DNA of 64,000 nucleotides. Source: Saliniramus fredricksonii. GTDB lineage: Bacteria > Pseudomonadota > Alphaproteobacteria > Rhizobiales > Beijerinckiaceae. Both the position numbers and the translations under genes were made by a program. The DNA lies in NCBI RefSeq assembly GCF_900094735.1, contig NZ_FMBM01000002.1, forward strand, positions 1,116,001-1,180,000, in the 5' to 3' direction. The notes below the pieces were generated by a model. The model was not told the DNA's origin. It ran no database searches and saw only the letters and a list, made by a program, of their open reading frames with translations. This document shows positions 25,850 through 37,773 of the stretch, one piece after another. How positions within the stretch are numbered: position 1 is the first letter of the stretch; each line of letters opens with the position of its first letter.

Positions 25850-27256
25850 ATGACTGACCGCATCGATGCGTTTTCGGGAATTGCGCTCGTCATCGCCTGG
25901 TTCACCCTGCTCGTGACAAGCCTTTCCGGTGAAGCCGGGCAGGCTCTCGCGGAGGGCGCGCCGAGCCCGCTCATGCTCTTCGGGATGGCGGGGATCCTGT
26001 TCTATCTGGTTGCGCAGAGCACACGCTACACGCGCTTCGTCTGGAGCCATCTGACATTTGGTGCGGTCATTACGGTGATTGCCCTGTTCGGGCTGGCTTC
26101 GCCGGTCATGGCGCTGGCGGAGGCATTCTGGCGTAGCGTTTTCATCGTCGTGCTGTTTTCGTCGCTGGGCGTGCTGCGCGTCGCGGCGCAGACCTCGCCG
26201 ATGGTACGCGAGGCCGGCGCCATGCTGGTGCGCCAGCCGCCGGGACGCCGCTATTTCGCGCTGGCAGGCGGCTCTACATTGTTTGGGGCGATCCTGAATT
26301 TCGGTGTGATCGCGCTCTTCAGCGGCATGATCCGCGACGCCGTCAAGGCGGCTCCCGGCGATGCCACAGTGGCCAGAGCGCGTGAGCGGCGGATGCTGCT
26401 GGCCATGCTGCGCGGGTTCTCGGTGACCATGTTCTGGTGCCCCCTGACGGTCGCCTTCGCCATAACGACCACCGGCATTGCTGGCGCGCAATGGCCCTCG
26501 ATGGTGCTGATCGGGGCCGGGCTCGCGGTGATGACCGCCATCGCCGGCTGGGCAATCGACAGCGGCGCATCGCGGCGCGCGGCGGGGACGGGCGATGCCG
26601 TGCCGTTCTCCTTCGCCGCTCTGGTGCCGCTCGTCACCCTGCTTCTGATCCTGTCGAGCACGGCGGCTCTGGTCGAGCGCTTCACGCCGGGGGCGTTGAT
26701 CCACGGGGTCATCCTCTTCGTGCCCCTGATCGGGCTCGTCTGGATCCTGCGCGATACGGGGCGCGCGGGGCTCACCCATCTGCGGCGCTATGTGGTGGAG
26801 CAGGCGCCCGGGCAGCGCCAGGAACTGTCCGTTCTGGCCAATGCGGCCTATGCCGGCACGCTCATCGGGATGCTGCTGCCGCAGATCTTCATCGACGCGC
26901 TGATCGGCCCGCAGGGCCTGCCGCCGGTCTTCGTCCCGGCTTTGTTCATGCTGCTCGTGGTGCTGTTTGGTCTGCTCGGCGCCAATCCGCTGATCACCGT
27001 CGCGGTGCTGGCCAGCGTGATGGCCGATCCCGCGCGCTACGGTGTCGATGCGACGCTGGTCGCGACCGCTCTGGCGATCGGCTGGGGCATGGCGATCGCC
27101 TCCTCGCCGGCCACCGCCGCGACCATGTATATCGGGCGGCTGACGGGATATGGCTCATTCACGGTGGGGACGCGCTGGAATGCCGGCTATGCCGCCGTGT
27201 CCGTCGTGATGCTCGGCGCCGCGCTGACATTGCTCGGCCTGTGGCGGGGCGCCTGA
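25850..27256 (+). CDS. Polytopic membrane protein, permease-like
   Basis: A 468-residue hydrophobic protein with roughly 11-12 predicted membrane helices and inverted-repeat-like symmetry around a polar loop near residue 240. C-terminal text GANPLITVAVLASVMADP and GWGMAIASSPATAATMYIGRLTG resembles ion-transporter-superfamily permeases with helix-breaking Gly/Pro/Ser hairpins. I do not recognise a specific family. ATG 25850 is preferred because the first TM follows shortly; the in-frame upstream extension lacks a ribosome site. No transporter partner genes are adjacent. Confidence 0.7.
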   Translation: MTDRIDAFSGIALVIAWFTLLVTSLSGEAGQALAEGAPSPLMLFGMAGILFYLVAQSTRYTRFVWSHLTFGAVITVIALFGLASPVMALAEAFWRSVFIVVLFSSLGVLRVAAQTSPMVREAGAMLVRQPPGRRYFALAGGSTLFGAILNFGVIALFSGMIRDAVKAAPGDATVARARERRMLLAMLRGFSVTMFWCPLTVAFAITTTGIAGAQWPSMVLIGAGLAVMTAIAGWAIDSGASRRAAGTGDAVPFSFAALVPLVTLLLILSSTAALVERFTPGALIHGVILFVPLIGLVWILRDTGRAGLTHLRRYVVEQAPGQRQELSVLANAAYAGTLIGMLLPQIFIDALIGPQGLPPVFVPALFMLLVVLFGLLGANPLITVAVLASVMADPARYGVDATLVATALAIGWGMAIASSPATAATMYIGRLTGYGSFTVGTRWNAGYAAVSVVMLGAALTLLGLWRGA

Positions 27257-27479
27257 CGGTGCGCCTCGACATGTGCGCAAAAGAGCTCCGCTTTTCGCTT
27301 CCGCGCCCTTGCGTCACGGCGGTTTGCTGCATTTCCCCATTGCCCTCGCAGCCCTGCTCACATAACTCTTGGTCAGGAGAGGCCGGCTGCACCGGAACAC
27401 GGCGCGGATACGCTTCCCGGCGAAGAAACAGGCACGCCACGGCAGGGCCGGAACGCGCGTGCGGCTTTGGAGGACGACG

Positions 27480-29243
27480 ATGGATTACCGTGCGCCCGTG
27501 ACCGATATGGTCCATGTCATGCGCCATGTGGCCGGCCTTGACGACGCGCTCGCAAAGGGGCTGCATCCCGATCTCTCGGCGGAGCTCGTCGACCAGATTC
27601 TGGAAGAGGCCGGCAAGTTCGCCGGCGATGCGATCGCGCCGCTCAACCGCATCGGCGATACCAATGGGCCGAAACTCGCAGAGGGCGTGGTGAAAACGCC
27701 TCCTGGCTGGAAAGAGACCTATCGCGACTGGGCGGATGCCGGCTGGAACGCGCTTCCGGGGCCGGCGGAGCATGGCGGACAGGGGCTGCCCGGCCTTCTC
27801 AATGCCGCCTGCATCGAGATGTGGAATGCCGCTTCGCTCTCCTTCGGTATCGCGCCGCTGCTCACCATGGGCGGGATCGAGGCGCTGACGAAGCATGCGA
27901 CGCCGGAATTGCAGGAGCTTTATCTCGGCAAGCTGATCTCGGGGGAGTGGACCGCGACGATGAACCTGACCGAGCCGCAGGCCGGCTCCGATCTCGCCGC
28001 GCTTCGCGCCCGCGCCGAACCCGCCGGTGACGGCACCTACAGGATCACGGGCCAGAAGATCTACATCACCTATGGCGAGCACGACATGACGGACAACATC
28101 GTCCACATGGTACTCGCGCGCCTGCCGGATGCGCCGGCGGGAACGAAGGGCATCTCGCTCTTTCTCGTGCCCAAGATCCTGCCCGATGGCAGCCGCAACG
28201 ACGTCTTCTGCAACGGCATGGAGCACAAGCTCGGGCTGCATGGCTCGCCGACCTGTACCATGGTGTTCGGTGACAAGGGCGGCGCCACCGGCTGGCTGAT
28301 CGGCGAGGAGAATCGCGGGCTGGCCTGCATGTTCACGATGATGAACAATGCCCGCCTCGGCGTCGGCCTCCAGGGTGTCGCCGCCTGCGAGCGTGCATAT
28401 CAGCAGGCTCTGTCCTATGCCCGTGATCGCCGCCAGGGCCGCGCCGCCTCGTGGCAGGGTGACGGCATGGCGCCGATCATCGCGCACCCGGATGTCCAGC
28501 GCATGCTGATGACCATGAAGGGCTTCACCCAGGCCGCGCGCGCGATTTGCTACATCACCGCCGGGGCACTCGACCGCGCCCATTTCGAGGCTGAGGCCGA
28601 TGCGCGGCGCCGGGCGCATGAGCGCGCTTCGCTGATGACCCCGATCGCGAAAGCCTTCTCGACGGATCTTGCCAACGAAGTCGCCTCGCTGGGCGTGCAG
28701 GTGCATGGCGGCATGGGTTACGTCGAGGAGACCGGCGCGGCGCAGCATCTTCGCGATGCGCGCATCCTCGCGATCTATGAAGGCACCAACGGTATCCAGG
28801 CGATCGATCTCGTCACCCGCAAGCTGCCCCTTTCCGGCGGCGAGACGGTGCGCGTTGAGATTGCGCGCCTGCGTGCGGTTGCTGATCGTGTCACGAAAGA
28901 GGGTGGGGCGGCCTACGGTGATACGGCCAGCCGCCTGCGCGAGGCCGTGGAATCGCTCGACCGGGCGACGAGCCATCTGCTCAAGGCGCTCTCCGGCAAT
29001 GCCCAGCAGGACGCGCTCGCCGGCGCGACGCCCTATCTGCGCCTGTTCGGCCTGACACTCGGGGCGGCCTCGCTGGCCGAGTCCGCGCTTGCGAGCGCTG
29101 AGGGCGACCCGCTCGCCGCCGGTCGCGTGGCGCTGGCGCGTTTCTTTGCCGAAAACCAGGCAAGCCTCGCCCCCGGCCTCGCCGAGACCATCATCCATGG
29201 CGGTACCTTCACCGAAAGTGCGGAACTCGCACTGGCGAGTTGA
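27480..29243 (+). CDS. Acyl-CoA dehydrogenase (long form, DmdC-like)
   Basis: FAD-dependent alpha,beta-dehydrogenation of an acyl-CoA. The 587-residue length, N-terminal MDYRAPVTDMVHVMRHVAGLDD, EWTATMNLTEPQAGSDLAALR (FAD/substrate region), GLHGSPTCTMVFGD, VHGGMGYVEETGAAQHLRDARILAIYEGTNGIQAIDLV (catalytic Glu in YEGTNG) and an extra C-terminal helical domain match the DmdC-like subgroup with an acyl-CoA dehydrogenase C-terminal extension. Members include methylthiopropionyl-CoA dehydrogenase, but the substrate here is open. GGAGG precedes ATG 27480 at ideal spacing. Confidence 0.9.
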   Translation: MDYRAPVTDMVHVMRHVAGLDDALAKGLHPDLSAELVDQILEEAGKFAGDAIAPLNRIGDTNGPKLAEGVVKTPPGWKETYRDWADAGWNALPGPAEHGGQGLPGLLNAACIEMWNAASLSFGIAPLLTMGGIEALTKHATPELQELYLGKLISGEWTATMNLTEPQAGSDLAALRARAEPAGDGTYRITGQKIYITYGEHDMTDNIVHMVLARLPDAPAGTKGISLFLVPKILPDGSRNDVFCNGMEHKLGLHGSPTCTMVFGDKGGATGWLIGEENRGLACMFTMMNNARLGVGLQGVAACERAYQQALSYARDRRQGRAASWQGDGMAPIIAHPDVQRMLMTMKGFTQAARAICYITAGALDRAHFEAEADARRRAHERASLMTPIAKAFSTDLANEVASLGVQVHGGMGYVEETGAAQHLRDARILAIYEGTNGIQAIDLVTRKLPLSGGETVRVEIARLRAVADRVTKEGGAAYGDTASRLREAVESLDRATSHLLKALSGNAQQDALAGATPYLRLFGLTLGAASLAESALASAEGDPLAAGRVALARFFAENQASLAPGLAETIIHGGTFTESAELALAS

Positions 29244-29261
29244 TTGCGCGGGCGAAGCCAC

Positions 29262-29303
29262 GTCGAGGCGCTGAAGTCGAGGCGCAGAAGTCGAGGCGCA
29301 GAA
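29262..29303 (+). repeat. Three tandem 14-bp repeats
   Basis: GTCGAGGCGCTGAA, GTCGAGGCGCAGAA and GTCGAGGCGCAGAA follow each other directly, 19 bp after the acyl-CoA dehydrogenase stop. A partial fourth copy (GTGCATGCGCAGG) follows. Confidence 0.8.
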
Positions 29304-29760
29304 GTGCATGCGCAGGTGATCCGATCTGCGCATGCGGCCATCCCGGGAACGCCTCACCCGGATTCGCGCTGGCAATACGAGGCGGCGCCGAATGCCGTTT
29401 CGGCTATATGTTACCCGGTGGAGCGCGGCGTGAGCATCGGCGCGTCTGCTGACAAGGAATGCACGGTGCGGCAGGGCCGCCTGCCGGCGTTGCCATTCTT
29501 CCGACACGCTGTTTGTCCGCGTTGAGTGAGGTCGGGTCAGGCGCAGGAAGCGATGGCATTGCGGATCATGCGCAGCATGCCGACACATCCCGGCGGAGAT
29601 CTGGGGATCCGGCCCGCTGCACAGGGCAAGGCGATCGATCTGGCGTTAACGCTCGCGGCTGCTAACGGGGGCGAACACCGCCTTGCCGCCGGTCAGACCC
29701 ATGGCCTCGCTGACGTCTGGCCGGACCGGGCGCAGCCGGGCTGATCCAGGTCAATCCCCG
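29304..29760. other. Gene-poor stretch
   Basis: Only short frames in poor coding context are present on both strands; none has a convincing start and conserved text. It separates the acyl-CoA dehydrogenase from the tRNA-Arg-proximal scar region. Confidence 0.5.
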
Positions 29761-30312
29761 TCAATGCGGGATCGCGCCGGTTCGTGGAGACAGGCCCGGA
29801 TTGAGTGAAGCGATGATGGCTGCGGTTGCTGCTCTGAAGGCGGAATACGCATCGCGCCCTGACCCCTCGAACGAAATGCGTGATATGAGCGAGGCGACCT
29901 TGAGGGCGATGGCATCACGGGGCATGCCCGAGGCAAAGTTCAACTGCACGGTCGCGCGATGTCCCTGCATGGCGAAGGCCCGCAACGTGCCGTCGAAGTC
30001 AAGCGCGGCATTCTCGACATCGATCATGATATCCCCGAAATCGCCCGCGATGTCGGCAACCAGTTTGTCGAGGCCCACATCGAGATCGAGATCCGGCGGC
30101 AGGCTTAGCGTCATCTGAGGATCGCACCAAACCCTGAAACTGATCAGCCCTTTTTCCAGATGGATTTCGAGGCGGTCGTCTTCCAGCACGATTTGCGCAT
30201 CAACGGCGCATCCGAACCGGTTCGCATTGTGCAGTAAAAGGTTGCGTGGCAGCTCTGGTGTCGTTCGCAATCGCAGAGTGGCGTCTTGTGCAAACAAGGC
30301 AATGGTACGCAA
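29761..30312 (-). CDS. Hypothetical protein, possibly 5'-truncated
   Basis: A 183-codon frame with coding-like composition and alternating hydrophobic/acidic strands (LSLPPDLDLDVGLDKLVADIAGDFGDIMIDVENAALDFDG), recalling DUF4097-type beta-solenoid repeats that normally sit in exported proteins. There is no signal peptide, and the only start is a TTG at 30312 just after an in-frame stop. Therefore the 5' part may have been lost, possibly when the neighbouring integrative element was acquired or decayed. Function unknown. Confidence 0.45.
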   Translation of the reverse strand: MRTIALFAQDATLRLRTTPELPRNLLLHNANRFGCAVDAQIVLEDDRLEIHLEKGLISFRVWCDPQMTLSLPPDLDLDVGLDKLVADIAGDFGDIMIDVENAALDFDGTLRAFAMQGHRATVQLNFASGMPRDAIALKVASLISRISFEGSGRDAYSAFRAATAAIIASLNPGLSPRTGAIPH

Positions 30313-30403
30313 ATCTCAGACAGAGCTACTCCCCATCTATTGGACAGGATTAAGCGTGGTTTAAGCTACTCTTTGCATCTGCTGATCGGGTTGGTTCTGA
30401 GCG

Positions 30404-30571
30404 ATGCGCATGCATATCCGTTCCGGGGAAATCCCGCTCTGCAAGGCCTGTTTGAAAGCTGCGGTTGATCGCATTGACGTCGATACAAACGTCATTCGCA
30501 TTACGGGAAGCAAGCACACCCTTGAACGGGCGGCCCAGAGTGAGCACGAAAACTTGCCCGCTGCGGTTCAC
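30404..30571 (+). pseudogene. C-terminal remnant of a large serine recombinase
   Basis: The frame encodes PLCKACLKAAVDRIDVDTNVIRITGSKHTLERAAQ, resembling the end of resolvase-type recombinases (pattern LVDRIEVDD-EIRI-GSK--LE-A). An in-frame stop lies two codons before the first ATG and no catalytic Ser domain exists upstream. It ends next to the 3' end of tRNA-Arg, a classical integration site, so it is probably the scar of an integrated element. Confidence 0.55.
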
Positions 30572-30586
30572 AGTTCTGTACCGAAA

Positions 30587-30663
30587 TGGCGCGCCCGGCA
30601 GGATTCGAACCTGCGACCTTTGGAATCGGAATCCAACACTCTATCCAGCTGAGCTACGGGCGC
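30587..30663 (-). tRNA. tRNA-Arg (anticodon CCG)
   Basis: A 77-nt cloverleaf on the minus strand: acceptor GCGCCCG/CGGGCGC, D-arm GCTCAGCTGGATAGAGT, anticodon arm TTGGA-TTCCGAT-TCCAA with CCG in the loop, T-arm GCAGG-TTCGAAT-CCTGC and encoded CCA. It reads the CGG arginine codon. Its 3' end faces the recombinase remnant. Confidence 0.97.
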
Positions 30664-30866
30664 GAGGCGGCGTGAGCCGCGCGAATCCTGCATAGCGGAT
30701 CGGGCGGGGCGGGGCAAGCGGTGTGTTGCGCCAAAGGCGCCGCAGCGTTCCCGGCGCGGGATCGGCAGGCGGCAAATCCTGGTTCACCATGCGGCGGGTC
30801 TTGGTTAAGCGTCTCTTAACCGCATCCCGGCTAGGCTCGCCGGGTCTGAAAAAGAATCGCCGGATC

Positions 30867-33638
<2,772 letters not shown>

Positions 33639-33774
33639 GGCTGTTCCGAGCCGGATATGCCGCGCGCATGCCCGGAAGGAGTCGCGGTTTTGCCACAGCC
33701 GGACGTTACGCCTGCGCAAGAAAATCGGCGTGGTGTGATGTTTCGCGTCCGCGCCTGAAACGGGATGACGATGC

Positions 33775-34617
33775 ATGGTTCACGGTATGGGGAAGCAGAA
33801 AATTCATTCGGGCAAGGTGCGGGATCCGCGTCATTTGGCGCGTCTGCGCGGGCTTGCTTTCGCCTTCCTGGCCGGTGCCGCTCTGGTACCGATGCCTGGG
33901 ATCGGTGTGGCTCCGGTCGCTGCTGAAAGCGTGCAGCGCGCCTTCTGGCAGATCGATACGCTGCCTCCGCCGCGGCCCGAGCGCCTGCTCGTCAGCCAGG
34001 CACAGCTTCCCGAGCCGCCGGCCGGCGTGCGCGGCGTAGCCCCCGGGCAGGCGCCCGAGCAGCCTGCGACGGATAGCACGGCCGAGAATCTGAGCGCCGA
34101 GCAGATCGTCTCCCGTGCCAATGATTTCTTCAACGGCATCACCACCATGTATGCCAGCTTCACGCAGATGAATGCCAATGGGGACCGGCTGACGGGCGAG
34201 CTCTATGTGCATCGCCCCGGACGCTTGCGTTTCGATTACGATGAGCCGGCCACGCTTCAGGTCGTCGCGGACGGGCGGCAGGTCGCGATCCAGGACAGCC
34301 GGCTGAACACCCAGGATCTCTATCCGATCTCGCAGACGCCCCTGAAATTCCTTCTCGGTTCGCGCGTCAATCTCGGGCGCGACGTCAGCGTGCTCGATGT
34401 CGAGCGCTTCGATGACGAGGTCGACATCCAGCTCGAGGATCGCTCGACTTTGGGCGGAACCTCGCGGGTGACACTCACATTCGATGATCGCCTGTCGGAA
34501 TTGAAACGCTGGCGCATCCGCGATCCGCAGGGTTTCACCACCACGGTGGCGCTCGACGAGGTGGATTTCGTCTCGCGCATGGATCCGGGTCTGTTCGTGA
34601 TCGTGCGCGCGCGCTGA
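33775..34617 (+). CDS. lolA: LolA-family outer-membrane lipoprotein carrier
   Basis: Periplasmic chaperone that ferries lipoproteins from LolCDE to the outer membrane. A cleavable signal (LRGLAFAFLAGAALVPMPGIGVAPVAA) is followed by a Pro-rich linker of ~50 residues, then the LolA barrel: IVSRANDFFNGITTMYASFTQMNANGDRLTGELYVHRPGRLRFDYDEPATLQVVADGRQVAIQD and ...PLKFLL. The 280-residue length exceeds E. coli LolA because of the N-terminal extension. The position between ftsK and uup is common in alphaproteobacteria. ATG 33787 is an alternative start. Confidence 0.9.
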   Translation: MVHGMGKQKIHSGKVRDPRHLARLRGLAFAFLAGAALVPMPGIGVAPVAAESVQRAFWQIDTLPPPRPERLLVSQAQLPEPPAGVRGVAPGQAPEQPATDSTAENLSAEQIVSRANDFFNGITTMYASFTQMNANGDRLTGELYVHRPGRLRFDYDEPATLQVVADGRQVAIQDSRLNTQDLYPISQTPLKFLLGSRVNLGRDVSVLDVERFDDEVDIQLEDRSTLGGTSRVTLTFDDRLSELKRWRIRDPQGFTTTVALDEVDFVSRMDPGLFVIVRAR

Positions 34618-34677
34618 TGATACGGTTTGCTGCAAACGCCTCTTAACCCGGCGCGCGAAAAGGCGTAAACGACGGTC

Positions 34678-36519
34678 ATGGCTCCTCCGCTTCTTCATCT
34701 GCAGGGGGTGGCGCTGACTTTCGGCGGCACGCCCCTGATCGAAAATGCCGAACTCTCCGTCGCACCCCAGGAGCGCATCTGCCTGGTGGGCCGAAACGGC
34801 TCGGGCAAGTCGACGCTCTTGAAAATGGCGGCGGGGCTTGTCGAGCCGGATGCGGGCAAGCGTTTCGTCCAGCCCGGCGCGACCTTGCGTTACCTGCCGC
34901 AGGAACCGGATCTGACCGGCTATCACACGCTTGGAGCTTATGTGGCGGAGGGTCTCGGTCCGGCCGATGATGCCTATCGCGGCGCGTATCTGCTCACCGA
35001 ACTCGGACTCGATCCCGCGCGTGACACGCAGGGGCTCTCCGGCGGTGAAGCGCGCCGGGCGGCGCTTGCACGCTCGCTGGCCCCGTCGCCGGACATCCTG
35101 CTTCTGGACGAGCCGACCAACCATCTGGATCTTCCCGCGATCGAATGGCTTGAGAGCGAGCTCGCCGGCATGCGCACGGCGCTCGTGCTGATCAGCCACG
35201 ACCGCCGTTTCCTCGAGAAGCTGTCGCGCGCCACGATCTGGCTCGATCGGGGGCAGACGCGGCGGCTGGAGGAGGGCTTTGGCGCGTTCGAGGCCTGGCG
35301 CGACAAGGTGCTCGAGGAAGAAGAGCGCGACCGCCACAAGCTGACCCGCAAGATCGCGGCGGAAGAAGACTGGCTGCGCTACGGCGTGACCGCGCGCCGC
35401 AAGCGCAATGTCCGGCGGCTCGGCGAATTGCACGGCCTGCGCAAGGAATTGCGCGAGCAGCGCCGCGCCACCGGAGACGTGAAGCTCGCTGCGACCGAGG
35501 GGGAGACTTCCGGCAAGGTCGTCATCGAAGCGAAGGGCGTGACCAAGGCCTATGACGACTCGCCCATCGTGCGCGATTTCTCGATGCGCATCGCGCGGGG
35601 CGATCGTGTGGGGATCGTGGGGCCCAACGGGGCGGGCAAGACCACCCTGATCAATCTGCTCACGGGTGGCCTGGCACCGGATGCGGGGGAGGTGCGTATC
35701 GGGGCCTCGGTCCAGATGGTGACGCTCGACCAGCGCCGCGAGAGCCTCGATCCGAACTGGACGCTCGCGGAGGCGCTTACTGGCGGGCGTGGCGACACGG
35801 TTCAGGTGGGTGGCGAGACGAAGCATGTCGCGGGCTACATGAAGGACTTCCTTTTCCAGCCCGAGCAGATGCGCACGCCCATCGGTGTGCTCTCCGGCGG
35901 CGAGCGGGGGCGGCTGATGCTGGCGCGGGCGCTGGCGCGCCCCTCCAACCTGCTCGTGCTCGACGAGCCGACCAACGATCTCGATCTCGAAACCCTCGAT
36001 CTGCTGCAGGAACTGCTGGCTGATTACGCCGGTACCCTGATCCTGATCAGCCATGATCGCGACTTTCTCGACCGCGTCGTGACATCCACGGTCATGGCGG
36101 AGGGCGAGGGTCGCTGGCGCGAATATGCCGGTGGCTATTCCGATATGGTGGCGCAGCGCGGCGCCGGTGTCTCGGCCTATGGCGGTGTGGCGACGGGGGC
36201 GAATTCAGGCGCGCGCAAGGGCGGCAAGGATGCCGAAAAGAGCGCTGCCAGATCGGCCTCATCCGGCGGCGAGGCGCGCAAGCGCCGGCTCTCGTTCAAG
36301 GAGAAACATGCGCTCGAAACCCTGCCCGGGCGGATCGCCGAACTGGAGGCGCAGATTACCAAAGTGCAGGCGGTGATGGACGATCCCGAGCTTTTCACGC
36401 GCGATCCGGCGCGTTTCGAGGCAGCTACCGCAAAGCTTGGTGAACTGCAGCTCGCGCTCAACCAGGCAGAGGAGCAATGGCTCGAACTGGAAATGCTGCG
36501 CGAGGAGCTGGAAGGCTGA
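34678..36519 (+). CDS. uup: ABC-F ATPase, Uup type
   Basis: Cytosolic protein with two ABC cassettes and no membrane domain, linked to ribosome function and branched-DNA tolerance in the family. Cassette 1 has VGRNGSGKSTLLKMAAG, LSGGEARRAALARSL and LLLDEPTNHLD. Cassette 2 has VGPNGAGKTTLINLLTG, LSGGERGRLMLARAL and VLDEPTNDLD. A charged linker separates them. The C-terminal ~80 residues form a Lys-rich then coiled-coil domain (LPGRIAELEAQITKVQAVMDDPELF...) that binds DNA in Uup. Length 613. Confidence 0.92.
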   Translation: MAPPLLHLQGVALTFGGTPLIENAELSVAPQERICLVGRNGSGKSTLLKMAAGLVEPDAGKRFVQPGATLRYLPQEPDLTGYHTLGAYVAEGLGPADDAYRGAYLLTELGLDPARDTQGLSGGEARRAALARSLAPSPDILLLDEPTNHLDLPAIEWLESELAGMRTALVLISHDRRFLEKLSRATIWLDRGQTRRLEEGFGAFEAWRDKVLEEEERDRHKLTRKIAAEEDWLRYGVTARRKRNVRRLGELHGLRKELREQRRATGDVKLAATEGETSGKVVIEAKGVTKAYDDSPIVRDFSMRIARGDRVGIVGPNGAGKTTLINLLTGGLAPDAGEVRIGASVQMVTLDQRRESLDPNWTLAEALTGGRGDTVQVGGETKHVAGYMKDFLFQPEQMRTPIGVLSGGERGRLMLARALARPSNLLVLDEPTNDLDLETLDLLQELLADYAGTLILISHDRDFLDRVVTSTVMAEGEGRWREYAGGYSDMVAQRGAGVSAYGGVATGANSGARKGGKDAEKSAARSASSGGEARKRRLSFKEKHALETLPGRIAELEAQITKVQAVMDDPELFTRDPARFEAATAKLGELQLALNQAEEQWLELEMLREELEG

Positions 36520-36533
36520 TCGCGCGCCTGCTC

Positions 36534-36562
36534 GTGAAAACGGCCCCGGATAACCGGGGCCG
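36534..36562. terminator. Hairpin terminator between uup and the TRAP operon
   Basis: Perfect 9-bp stem CGGCCCCGG/CCGGGGCCG with an ATAA loop lies between convergent genes. The minus strand has TTTTC after the stem, so it best serves the TRAP operon. Confidence 0.7.
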
Positions 36563-36598
36563 TCTCTCGCTTCGCGATGATCTGGTGTGCGTGCGGTA

Positions 36599-37666
36599 TC
36601 AGCCGCGGCGGGCCGCCAGCATCGGCTCGGTCATCATGCCGCTGAAGGCGCGAGCCGCTTCGAGATAAGGCTCGTAGCTTTCCAGAACCCGCGCGACATT
36701 GCCATGTTCGGCGCGCAGTTCCTCGCGGACTTCGCTCCAGGCTTCGCGCTGCGCGGTGGTGATATCCTCCGGCCAGCGCAGGAATTCGACGCCGGCTTCT
36801 TCCAGCTCGCGGGCTGCCTGGGCGTTGTAGTAATCGAACTGCGCGTGCATCTCGAGCGCTGCTGCCTGAGCCGCTGCCTCGCAGACGGCCTTGAGATCGT
36901 CCGGGAGTTCAGCGAAGGCGTCCTGGTTGAAGACGACGGCGACGGCAGCGCCCGGCTCGGCATAGGCTGGCATGTAGCACAGATTGGTGATGCGCTGCAG
37001 GCCGAAGGCCTGGTCGAGCATCGGGCCAACCCATTCGGCTGCGTCAATCGCACCCGATTGCAGCGCCTGGAAGATCTCGCCGGCGGGCATGAGCACGGCG
37101 TTGACGCCGAGCTTGCGCATCACGTCGGCACCGAGGCCGGCAATGCGCATGTTCAGACCATCAAGATCTTCGACGCTGTTCAGGCGCTCCTTGAACCAAC
37201 CGCCGGACTGGGTGTTGGAATTGCCGGAATAGAACGGCTTGAGATTGCGCTCGGCATAGATCTCGTCGAACAGCTCCTGTCCGCCACCCCATTTGAGCCA
37301 GGCGAAATGTTCGTTCGATGTCATGCCGAAGGGCACGCCGGTGAACCAGTGCAGCGCGGCTTCCTTGCCGGCGGCATAGTAGGGAGGGCCATGGACGACG
37401 GGTACGGTACCGGCCTGGGCGGCATCTTCGACTTCAAGCGGCGGCACGAGTTCGCCGGCGCCGTAGACGGTGAGCTCCATGCGCCCGTCCGACATCAGCT
37501 TGACCAGCTCCGCATAGCGGGTGACGTTGGTGCCCACGCCCGGTGCGGCGGCCGGGAAGGACGAGGCGATATCCCACTTCACATGGCCGCTGGCGATAGC
37601 CGGGGCGGCGAGTGTGGTCGCCGTGGCGGCGGCGGCGCCGCCCATCAGGAACGTTCTGCGTTTCAT
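36599..37666 (-). CDS. TRAP transporter substrate-binding protein (DctP family)
   Basis: Periplasmic solute receptor for a tripartite ATP-independent transporter, 355 residues. The N terminus MKRRTFLMGGAAAATATTLAAPAIASG is a twin-arginine-like signal. Conserved DctP text includes YAELVKLMSDGRMELTVYGAGELVPP, GGWFKERLNSVEDLDGLNMRIAGLGADVMRKLGV and ALQSGAIDAAEWVGPMLDQAFGL, the helix with the substrate-contacting Arg (NMRI). The subgroup resembles TRAP receptors for 2-oxo or aromatic-type carboxylates, but the ligand is not fixed. The other TRAP genes dctQ and dctM lie upstream on the same strand. Confidence 0.92.
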   Translation of the reverse strand: MKRRTFLMGGAAAATATTLAAPAIASGHVKWDIASSFPAAAPGVGTNVTRYAELVKLMSDGRMELTVYGAGELVPPLEVEDAAQAGTVPVVHGPPYYAAGKEAALHWFTGVPFGMTSNEHFAWLKWGGGQELFDEIYAERNLKPFYSGNSNTQSGGWFKERLNSVEDLDGLNMRIAGLGADVMRKLGVNAVLMPAGEIFQALQSGAIDAAEWVGPMLDQAFGLQRITNLCYMPAYAEPGAAVAVVFNQDAFAELPDDLKAVCEAAAQAAALEMHAQFDYYNAQAARELEEAGVEFLRWPEDITTAQREAWSEVREELRAEHGNVARVLESYEPYLEAARAFSGMMTEPMLAARRG

Positions 37667-37773
37667 AAAAGAGATCCTCCCTCTGGATCATTGACATTCT
37701 GCCGCCTGGTAGCGGCGCTCGTTGCCTTCGCCCGAAGCCGGTTGCGCCGGCTTTCATCCGAAGGCGACACGCT

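Noticed and set aside
27159-29588. 809-codon minus-strand frame opposite the acyl-CoA dehydrogenase
   Set aside because: Antisense shadow; the plus-strand enzyme has catalytic motifs and a ribosome site.
33706-36054. 782-codon minus-strand frame opposite lolA and uup
   Set aside because: Shadow of the two plus-strand genes; no conserved motif.
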